Assembly: GCA_036244855.1 (NCBI GenBank)
Contig: BQKZ01000425.1
Coordinates: 18,646 to 82,645 of the forward strand
DNA length: 64,000 nucleotides
Reading direction: 5' to 3'
From: Temnopleurus reevesii
Taxonomy: Eukaryota > Echinodermata > Echinoidea > Temnopleuroida > Temnopleuridae
Below, piece after piece: positions 1 through 11,000 of the stretch; position 1 is the first letter of the stretch, and each line of letters starts with the position of its first letter. The position numbers and the translations under genes are program-made. Under the pieces are notes generated by a model that had not been told where the DNA came from, did no database searches, and saw only the letters and a list, made by a program, of their open reading frames with translations.

Positions 1-349
1 TTTTTTAACCGTGTTTAAATAAATGTATCAAATCAAATCAAATCAAATTCAGCACGTTTTAATGATTTTGTCACATTGTATTTTTATTATGACTTGACTG
101 TAGTGTTCATGGAAAATCTGGTAGTTAATTCACTCTGGTTTCAGGGGTTTTGAAGCGCTGCTTCACAAGTTATTTCTTTGTTAGCAAGTGCATTTGACAT
201 ATTACTAGCATACTTCATAATTCAATATATTAATGCACAGTGCAGACTGCTAGTAACTGTGTAAAATACAGTATACTGGTGTGCTGATTCACAACAATTT
301 TTTTTTTGTTAGCGGGTGCAATTGATCACAAGCACACATTTTGTACTAC
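1..349. other. Left end, no gene recognised
   Basis: AT-rich sequence with a short pentanucleotide AAATC array near 32-49 and a T tract near 297-307. Presumably intron of TTC28 after the probable exon at 350-478. No exon seen. Confidence 0.5.
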
Positions 350-478
350 CATATGTTTCTGCACGGTTCCAGGGGACTCTAGATAGCTAGGGATGTGTAA
401 ACTACTAGCTTCCAGAGTGACCTCTCCGTTCTGTTCGCGTTTCTGTCTCTCAAGCTCCGCAAGCAGCTTGCCGAGCTG
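350..478 (-). CDS. TTC28: Probable next TTC28 exon (boundaries uncertain)
   Basis: An open, GC-richer segment in AT-rich DNA, downstream of the exon ending at 1511. It encodes a charged helix reading LGKLLAELERQKREQ, which resembles the helix that follows the post-CHAT module in vertebrate TTC28 (a VGM.L....VQLQ pattern). The acceptor follows a C-rich tract and is a GAGCAG (NAGNAG-type) site, so the exon may begin at 478 or 475; both keep the phase 0 left by the previous exon. The donor is unclear. GAG|GTCACT would end the exon at 422 and ATG|GTAGTA at 350; both keep phase 0. Residues after position 422 do not resemble the vertebrate protein, which favours the shorter form. Confidence 0.45.
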
Positions 479-1188
479 CTCGTTGGATGTGGGCGGAGTG
501 GAGTGGGGTGGGGCAGATTGAAGCGAACATGTTGGTACATGCATGAGGGTGTGGGCGGGGTAAGGAGAGATGCATTGAGATGAACATAGGTGAATGGAAG
601 CATGAACATGGAATGTACAATGTAACTGAAATATGGTATGAATTTGTTAAAAAAAAATTGTGAGAAAAAAAAAAAAATCTACCAGCATCTAACAGAGGAG
701 AGTTTTTAACAGAATTTTCTACAATTATATATTGACAGAGAAATCACATTTTCAACATTATATGAATTGTCTAGGGTCAAAGAAGCAAATCACACCTAGA
801 TTGCACATAGTTGCCATCCGAGGAAAATGAAAAAAAGTAGCACATCTAAGGTGATCTCATCAATACATATTCTACAGAAAACATTTCCATCATCGAAGAA
901 ACACTATGATTCGTGACTATAGAAGTAAGATCATTGTACAAAAGTTGTTACTACGAGAGATTTGACTGTATGCAGGAATTTCAAATGAAAAATGAAACAA
1001 TGGACCAAAATGATTCTGTAAAGAAAAAAATAAAGATACAGAGCTATCCTAGCCATGATGAATGATAAATGATACAAATGAAAAATGATAGTCCTGACAC
1101 AAGTATTATTATGCAAAAAGAATCAAACCAATAGACCTTGTTACATGAAACAAATCTAGAAAATGACCATGATATCAAATTAAATTAA

Positions 1189-1494
1189 AAAGAGTGATAA
1201 CCAAATCCCTTAGATCCCAATAGGACAGATTTCATTAATTTTGATACTGAAAACATGATGAAATTGATAGGAATACAAGGGGAAATAGACAAATACCAGA
1301 TACAAGTATGCATAAAAATTCCCACAAAACAATAATCGACCCAGTTCTATTGAATGAAATAGAAAAAATTCCAATGAATTCATATGAATTATGAAAGTGA
1401 CAACCAAATCCCTTTGATCACAATAAGACATGATTTATAAATTTTGATACTGAAGCATGATGAAAATGATATGAATAACAAGGAAAATGGATAG
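1189..1494. repeat. Diverged tandem duplication, about 100 bp copies
   Basis: Two direct copies at about 1189-1290 and 1393-1494 share ACCAAATCCCTT, a TTTTGATACTGAA block and following GATGA-rich sequence. They lie in the intron between exon 1511-1587 and the probable exon near 478. The rest of that intron (479-1188) shows nothing. Confidence 0.75.
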
Positions 1495-1510
1495 ATTACT
1501 ACAAACTTAC

Positions 1511-1587
1511 CATTTCAATGATTTCCATTGCTGCCTCAGGGAAAGGTAGAAGCTTGGATATAGCAAGGTTGGTATGATTTGTGAGTC
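1511..1587 (-). CDS. TTC28: TTC28 exon: start of the segment after the post-CHAT module
   Basis: A 77-nt exon with acceptor TTCTGACAG and donor ATG|GTAAGTTT. It starts by completing the glycine codon split at the previous exon (G|GA) and ends in phase 0. It encodes LTNTNLAISKLL followed by PFPEAAMEIIEM, which aligns with the vertebrate stretch of the LPNPALQALCKL type. Because the two intact extra copies of the upstream exon (at 2589-2735 and 2380-2526) also end with a single G, this exon can follow any of them without changing frame. Confidence 0.85.
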
Positions 1588-4500
1588 CTGTCAGAACAGA
1601 AAAAATGTTACTTTTAGTTTGACAATATAACCGAAGTTGATGTAATTGAGTAATTGATATCATGAAGAAAAAAAAAGCATAATGCTCCTGGTTGACACAA
1701 AAGAAATATATTTTTACTTTTCCCCACTAACAAACATTTCTATTCAAGAGATATTTAAGTTTGTACAGCATTTTTAATGATTATGAACTCTGATTCTCAA
1801 ATTTAAGTTTTGAAATCATATTTCATGCAGTGAAGTTTTGGAGGACCTGGGCCCAGTAACATAACGGTTTGCGATTAGGTGCTAATTTGAACGAGCATCT
1901 CTGATTGGTCACTGGTCAGAATTTTGAACAAAATGTGCATGCAATGGTGAACTTGATTGGTTATTTTCATTAGCAATTAATCGAAGACCTTTATGTTACT
2001 CTAATGATTGGAAAACTCAAAGCTTTTTTTTAACGCAAATTCATCATTACAATAGGGCTACATATTACAAATTCCTTGATGAACAATGCACAAAACATCT
2101 ACCTACCATTCATGAAATAAAATTTGGTTATGCAGCATTTATAAATATACTTATGACCAAATCATTACCTAGCAATGCTTGTAGACTGGAACTAGCCTGG
2201 AGGAGCCTATCTCCTGGGTCTTACTGAGGGAAGAAGACAGATGGATGGATGGATGTTGATACCTCCTCATCAAACCTGAACCAAACTCACTTTAGAAGCT
2301 CCTACACGCCCCTGACTGGCCCCAAGAAGAAAACATCTACAACTTCTACAAAAACAAACAACTTTTCATTGTCACTTACCAAGCAAGGCTTGTAGACTAG
2401 AGCTAGCCTGGAGGAGCCTATCCCCTGGGTCTGACTGGGGGAAGAAGACCGACCAAGGGATAGAAGTTGATACCGCCTCCTCAAACCTGAACCCGACTGA
2501 CTTGAGAAGCTCCTGCCAGCCTCTGACTGGCCCAAGAAGAAAAGGTCTATGATTTCTGCAAAGCATGCAATTTTTCAATGTCACTTACCAAGCAAGGCTT
2601 GTAGACTGGAGCTAGCCTGAAGCAGTCTATCACCTGGGTCTGACTGGGGGAAGAAGACAGATGGAGGGATGGATGTTGAAACCTCCTCCTCGAATCGAAA
2701 GCCGACAGACTTGAGAAGCTTCTGCCAGCCCCTGACTGGCCAAATGAGTAAATGTCTATGACTTCTACAAAACACACTACTTTTCAATGAAACTTACCTA
2801 GCAAGGCTTGTAGACTGGAGCTAGCCTGAAGCAGTCTATCACCTGGGTCTGACTGTGGGAAGAAGACCGATGGAGGTATAGAAGTTGATACCTCCTCCTC
2901 GAACCTAAACCCAACTGACTTGAGAAGCTCCTGCCAGCCCCTGACTGGCCCCACTCGCTTGGTGATACTCAGCTGGGTGGTGTACATGGGGTTGGTCTGA
3001 CCGCGATTGATACGCTGAAGAGACTTCTCGATCTGGAAGGAGAGAAGGGAAAATGAGTTACATAATGCACCTCCTCAAAATGTGAAGGTTTGTTCAGAAA
3101 TTCAATGCCCTTCTAGGATTCAGTTCTTGCTTACTTGCATATCAGCATGAAGGAAACATAAAAAGTATGCAATGACATAATGAGCTTGTTCTCAAAGCAA
3201 ATGAAATCTAATGAATCTCATCAAACTGGTCCAATTGAGCCCTATCGGAAACTTGAAGAGTAAATGGGTCAGTTTATGTAAGGTGTGTAACAAAATAATT
3301 TGACTTTTGGTACATCACACACACAACACACATTTATGGTCTGCGACATGATGACTAACATTGATGAGTCAAATATCATTTTGAGACAATGTGTTACTAT
3401 TCATGAATATTCAGCCCCCCCAAAAAACTAATACATTTTCTTGCTTCCTAACCAAAACAATTTTTCACTAAAGAGCTGATTTTTGGGATCACAAAAGTAC
3501 AGTCAACTCCGCCTAAGCCGAACTTGTGTAAATCAAATAATTTCCCAAGTCAATGTGTTTTTTTGACAGGTCATCTAAAATTTGAGTTATTTACCTCTTA
3601 TAAGCCAAATTTCTCTCAATTCGTATTGATTTTTGTGGTCCCAAGAGATGCGACTTAGGCAGAGTTACCTGCGTATCTAATGGCCTGAACTGTGAAATAT
3701 TAAACAGATATTAGATGATGGATGTTGATCACTTACCAGATGAAGTAGCACCCTGAGAGCATCTCTACACTTGGAAGGCGTGGTGAGGATATCACCTAGA
3801 GCATTACCAAACATGGCGCTCTTATTACTCAGCCTGGCGTCGCATCCAACAAGCGCAAACCCTGCCCAGTTGGACGGATGAGCGAACTGCTTCTTCTCCC
3901 TCACGCTCTTCATAGCCTCTGAGACGGCCAGACTCGCCTTGCTCCCGCCGAGAAGCTTGTCGTAGAGCGTCCGGATGAAGACCTGGACGGCGGACTCCGG
4001 CATGGACCAGAGAGGGACCAGGACGCTCTGGGCGCCCGCGGCGAGGAACGACCGCGCCAGCCCGATGACGGAATCGGACGTGATGCGGCCGCCGCCACGA
4101 CCCTCGCTGCCGTACGGGCTGAGGACGACGAGTTTGGCGGTGAGGTGGAGGTCGAGGATGTCAGCTGCGGTGAGGAGGAAGTCACTGAGAGATGGTATGT
4201 CAGCGCGGGATCCGTTGCGGGCGTGAGGCTCGGGACTGTTCATGTCGTTCAAATCCAGCTGCTCAGGTGAATTGGGGTTATTGGCACTGGGGAGTGAAAG
4301 AAGGACAAATATTACAGCGTTATTTGTTGCTTCTTCTTGTGCATTTCAGTTTCCTCTATTGTATTATTATGAAACTATATTGTGCAATATTTGCTAAAAA
4401 TGATGAGGTAATCTTGAAACTGTAATCTAAATTTTCAGTTAAAACAGAGATTTCAAATGCGTTTTATTCATAATACTTCACATTTGCTATCATGAAGTAT

Positions 4501-4984
4501 ACAAATATTTGCCACCCTCATGACATCATCAACATAATATTGTCTGAATAGTTTAACCCCACAGGCAGCTAGATACTGTAACAATAATAAATTGCAAAAT
4601 AGCAAATAAAAAAATGACAACAAAGCTTTTGTTAATAGCAGTATCTGCTTCAACATATTTTGTCATTGCACTTATTGGTTAAACTTATCACAATTATTTG
4701 GCCTCCCTAAAGGCTAAAAAGTAGTTAACCAGCACTAAGATGCTGTAGAGCTTGTGAAAAAAACAAAAAATAAATACTACGAAGAATGGTCTGTCCATCT
4801 CTCTATCTATCAATCAATTGATCCATCCATCCATCTATCTTGATCGAATAGCAGCACATACCTTGATACATGGATGGAAGAGGCACTCTGGATGCGAGTG
4901 GGATCTTTAGGTGATAGCACAATGGCGGATAGCTTCCATGATACATGGGTTGCAAAGTGAAGGCACTCGCTAGCTAGCTATCGT

Positions 4985-5041
<57 letters not shown>

Positions 5042-8000
5042 TTATTCATCAATCTATCTATCTATCTATCTATCTATTCATTTATCTATCAATCTATCTA
5101 TATATCTATCTATCTATACATCTACCCATCCATCTATCTATCTATCCATCCATCCATCAATCAATCGATCAATCAATCAATCTATCAATCTATCTTTCTG
5201 GGTAACAGCAGCACATACCTTGATACATGGATGGGAGAGGCACTCTGGATGCGAGTGGGATCTTTCGGTGATAGCACGATGGCGGATAGCTTCCACGAAA
5301 CGTGGGTTGCAACGTGAAGGCACTCGCTTGCTAGCTATCTTTCTATTTATCTATTTATCTATCTATTTATTCATCCATCCATCTATCTATCTATCTATCA
5401 ATCTATCTGGGTAATTGCACCACATACCTTGATACATGTATGGGAGAGGCACTCTGGATGCGAGTGGGATCTTTAGGTGATAGCACGATGGCGGATAGCT
5501 TCCACGAAACGTGGGTTGCAAAGTGAAGGCACTCGGCATTCTCAATACCACGGAGCACGCCCTCTTTGGTGGCTGTAGTACCAGTTAAGGGTTTGACTCC
5601 TAGCAGCTCCGATACAGTGGATGCCTCCTGTTATGAAAAAGAAGGGAGGTTTAATATCATCTGGAGTAGTAAAAATTATTAGAATGCTTTACATATTTTA
5701 ATATAAGTATGATGCATTCTGTGTAATAGTTCCCACTTTTTGAGAAAACAAAAAATCATTTTGCATCATAGAATATCAATCAATTTAATTCATTGTGTAC
5801 TTTTATCATAAGTAATAATGACAAGACAAGAGTATACCATCATAACTTTTCATGGCCACCTGCGGAGCTGTTTAACTCTTTTTAATTTAGTGGACTTGCA
5901 TTGGTTGGTGAGAGTTGTAATGAAATTTTACATTTCCTAAAATGCAAGACAAAACTTTGGGCAATTAATGCAGTGTCTGTGTAATTATAATAATGTGAAA
6001 TGCTGTAGGACAACTACAAAGTCAGTGTATAATCTAGGATGGTCTTCTATCAAGAGTAGCATTGACAACAATAAAAGAATAACTTTTCTTTCACTCTTTG
6101 TTCATGTCTGAGGATAATTTGGGTATCATTTTTCAAAATTCATAGATGTATCATGTGGTCGACCGTTAGCCTTCCTGAATAATTACTGTGGCAATAAGCA
6201 CTGAGGCAGACAATCGTCGACTCCCCTTCACTCTTTATTCATGTCTAGGGACAAATTTGGATTCATTTTGCATCATTCATAGATATGCATCATGTGGTTG
6301 ACCTTTGACTTCCCTGAATAATTACTGTGGCAATCAAAAGTAAAATCTGCCTTCACTTTTAACTCATGTCTGGGGACAGTTAGGGAATCATTTGCAACAT
6401 TCATAAATATAGAATGGGGTCGACCTATCACCTCCCTACATAGTCACTATGGCAATGGGAAACATTAGCACCCCCCTTGAGCTGAAATAAGACCACTTCT
6501 TCTTCTTGTAGAGTACAGTCCACCATCTTAGATGGATGAGAGAATCATATTTCAGCATTCAATGGGTCCCAAAGGAGTGATTCAAATCATACGTAACTCA
6601 TCTAAATATCCCAGGATCCAATGATTCATCTTTGCATCAAAGACTTCAACCATGGACTTACGAGGGATAGAATACCAACAATCGTTATTCATTCAATATT
6701 GTCTGTGTATGTGGTGTTTTGGTCTGTGTGTGTATATCAATTAAATTACAAGCTTTGTCACTTGAAAAAACTTTCAAGAAACCTCAAGAATTAACTTTAA
6801 CCACAGTAATATAAACATTTTCATCTTGTACAGTACCTATCTTCTCTCTCCGATTAGGTTTTTTTGTGAGTGAAAGCACTACAAAACTATGTTTTTGGTG
6901 CTATGAATACGCTTCTATTATCACATTCTAAGTATCACAAGATACAAAATAAATATTTCTTCACAAACCTGTTCTGATCCAGCCAAACCGCTCCAGCCCC
7001 ACTTGTCGATGACACTAGGGGGAAGCTTGGGGTTAGCTACCACCATGGCGGGCTGCATGCCACTGCTACTTGGCGTTCGCTGCTCCCAGTACAGATTGAA
7101 GTTCAGTGCACGGAGCGAGGGGACCATCCGGATGTTGAAGCGCTCGTGGAAGGATTCCGTGGATGAGCTTCCTTTCAGGATGGAGAAAGGCACCAAGTAT
7201 AAGTCTCCTGATTTGGGAGTAATAAAATGAAAGAAAAGCAATAAGTTAAAATTTCTTTTTTATATTGTTATATATGTTATTTTGTATAAACATATTATAC
7301 TAGTTCACGTATTGGCAAATGAATAACTCAAGAGAATGGTCGATGTGCATTAATTAGCCAATTTAATATAAACTTAATTCAATTTTGTATAGATATAGAC
7401 CAATATGTTATGTTTTAATTCCATTCGTACCTCCTCATATTCAATTACTATGTACATTATATACCACGCTGACTATATTTTAATACTCATTTTTAAAAAC
7501 GTGTATTTCTCATTTATATTTATTCATGTATTTTCAGAAAGGTGTCAAATTGATAACAGTAACAGTGGTATCAAGAGCGTGTTAGTTACAAATATGGATT
7601 ATCAGTAAACTGTACATTAAAAATGCTGCTTTCCCAATTTGGCATCTGCTGAAGAAGACCTTCTATCAATACAAGGTAAAAAACAGAATACAATAGTGGT
7701 ATTTTTAAATACCGAAATATGATTAATTCAGTATCAATACAGATTTGTGGGTATTTCTTTTTCATGAAAAGTAGTTTTTCACCATTCTACAGGTATACTG
7801 ACCTTCTAGCACCAATACCAGATCTGTTCTGGGAGTATCAGGTCCATTAGGTTGTGGAAGCGCATCCTCCAACGGCGCAATCAATACATCATAGAGCGCC
7901 CTCAACGGCGGCTTCCCGGACCACGACTTGTGCCTCAAGAGCTTATTGGCTGCCTCCCGTCTGGCGATACTACCATTAAGACTCCCCAACCCGCCACTGA

Positions 8001-11000
8001 GCTGACTAGCCAGACTGGCAATGCTGCGGGAAGAGCTATTGATGATGTTGTTGCGGTTGGTGAGGCGCAGGAAGCCGCTGCGGTCCGAGGAGTCCAGCTT
8101 GGCGGACAACTCCTCAAGGTGCTGCTGCAGGAGATCGTCTGCCTCGGATTCGGTCTCGCTGGTGATGTCCCCGTTGTAGTGGAGGTGGGTGTCCACCCCC
8201 AGGGCTTCCCGGGCATGACTGATGTACTGCTCCAGGAGGGCCGTGGAGGAGTAGGAGATGCCGTTAGTCAGGTTCAAGGATGGCAGGGATGTGGTGGATG
8301 AGGCCGTAGAGGATTGGTCATCCGGCTTCATCTCCTTGTCAATGTGGGCCAGGTCACAGTCATGGAATTTGACGATACCTTGAGGAGGGAATACATTCAA
8401 TGGATCAATTACCTTACTCGACAACAGTGGAAAAAAAATATGAACAATTGGATGAAAAAAAGAGACGACATACTTTAAGCAAAATATTGTACCAGTAATT
8501 GAATACTTCAATAGCATAAAACGTGTGTTGGAAGAGAACAAAGAAATCTTTAATGAGATTCGGCTTAAATAGGACTGACCCATACTATTGGTTAAACCTG
8601 GTCATAATAGCCTTCATAACTGATGACTGGTCTATCAAAAATATGTTCTTTTGTGCTGTGACCAGATTTAACCTTCTATGGATTGGACCACTCTTATGAA
8701 AGCTTTTTTTCCTTCCCTGTTCTTCGACACAATACAAGCATTTGTTTTAATCTAAGTGGATATTCCTGATTGTCTCAACTTTAATTTTCCAACTCAAAGA
8801 GAACATTCCTTTACTACAAATATTGGTATTTCCATGGGGTTGGGTCCACTTTTCATGCAAAGTCCATGTAACGTAGTGATCCACTTTGTCACTTCACCAG
8901 GAAGATCAATTCAGATCTGCTTAAGCTTTGATCTATTGATGAAAATTACTTTTTTTTCAGTTACACACATTTGGATTTGAAATCTTTTCTGGATTTGAAA
9001 GTACAGGTATACAAAAATTTCACTACGCTACATGGACATCCCACTGCTTTTGCATGTGCAAGAAATTGTCAGGTATCAAATTCCAATATGCTATGGTCTT
9101 TGAGGAAAACTTCTGGGCGGGACACAGTTTTGGGGTAATGTCATTATTTTACAATACTTGCCTGGTTTGAAAAAGCCACAGATTTAGGGTTTTTGGATGT
9201 CACAAAAATGGACCCAACCCCGTGGAAATACCCATATGATGTCATCCTTCTACACTTTCACAGTTGAAAAGTTTTGAGTTTTATGGTGTACATTTACAAA
9301 GAAAAATAAAGTTGTTCTCACCATCATTCGGAGTCATCAACCAGCTGTAGAGATGACCATCCGCAATGGAGAAATAGAGAACATTGGCACTCTGTCTGCT
9401 GACAAGATCCTGTATGTGATCATTGGTCATGAGAGTTGTATCTAGAGGCATGGTGTCGTTTCCACTCTGTCGTTCCATGAGAAGGTCCACAAACGCTCTC
9501 GTCCGACCACGTTCTGCGACTGCCAATGCCTCTTCTGTACGATCAAGGGCTACGAGGACACGTTGGAGCGCTTGGTAGGAAGCGGATTGTGCATCAAAGA
9601 GAGATATCTTGTATTCTCCACTTCCTTGTGAGTCACGACGGATCTCCTCAAAGATTTCTGCAGCACGGTAAAGCTCATGCTGTGCATCTTCCAGCTTGGA
9701 GATGGACCAGAGAGCGAGACCAAGACGGTGTCTGATCTTGGCCTCGTCTTCCTTACGCCCAAGCTGGTTGGCGATTTGCAGTCCCTGCTTGAAGTAGGTG
9801 ACGCTTTGTGTGTGGTTCCCCAAAGCATGATGGACGCGACCTAAACTAGCATAAGCCATGGTCTTTGCAACACGATCATTGACTTGGGCTGCTATACTGA
9901 GATGCTGTTCCTGATAGACAATTGCTTTCTGGTAGTTGCCTAAAGACTCATGGGTTACTCCAAGGTTACCAAAGGCCCTACCCTGACATGAGAGGTTATT
10001 GGTCTCCTCTGCGATCTTTAAATCATCCTCATGAAATTCTAGAGCTTTCTCAAACTCTCCCATCTGCTGGTAAACACCACCCAGTCCACAGGCTGCATCC
10101 GCTTGCCCAGCTTTATCGTTCGCTTCCAGGGTTATCCTCATTTGATTCTCAAGACACGATATTGCTTGCTCAAAGTTACCCATTAGACTATGTAAGCAAC
10201 CAAGTTCTCCATACGCGGAAGCTTTAGCTGTTGCTGAGTTTGTTTCATGCGCTAAGAGAAGACGTTTTTCGTAACAGAATGACGCTTGCTGGAGGTTTCC
10301 CAGCGAGCGATGAACATTCCCGAGACCATGGTACGCTTTGTCCTGCTCCTCCAGATTCCGTATACTTTGAGCAATAAGTAAATACTGTTCGTAGCACTTC
10401 ACTGCTTCCTCAAGGTCATTAAGCGCTTCGTAGCACTCTGCGAGGTTTGCAAAAGCACTTGCACGGTTTTGTAGCACCAAGTTGCCTCCAACTTGCTCTA
10501 GAGCCCCAAGCTGTTCCTCAAAATAACCTAGGGCATCTTCAAAGAGGCTCATGTTCATTTTGGTAATACCAAGGTTACCATAGGCTTGAGCCTGGATGGG
10601 TCCATCACTTAATTCCCGCGCTCTCTCCAGCTGCTCCTCGTAACATTTGAAAGCAGCTAGGAATTTCCCTAGGGATGTATGCACAGCACCTAAGTGGCTA
10701 TGAGCCTTGCATTCTCCTTTGAGATCATTCAGTTCTTGATACAACTGCAGTTCTTGCGTGTGATGTGCCAGTGCCTTGTCATAATGCTTCAGTTTCCTTT
10801 GAGCGGCACCGAGCGCACCAAAAGCAGTCGCTTCCAATGCTTTGTTGCTGACCACCTTCGCGAGTTGTAACTGCTGCTCGTAGAATCTCACTGCACCTTC
10901 TGTGTCCTTTTTAGCCATGTAGATGTCCCCAAGGTTTCCCAGAGCGCGGAACTTGCCAGGTGCATTCTTAACCTGCTGAGTGATGGTCAAGAAGCACTTC

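Noticed and set aside
4970..5197. Regular short repeats that might suggest a CRISPR-like array
   Set aside because: Simple tetranucleotide microsatellite without spacers, in an animal intron.
7852..8301. 149-codon plus-strand ORF
   Set aside because: Antisense of the GC-rich TTC28 exon 7803-8378; no independent features.
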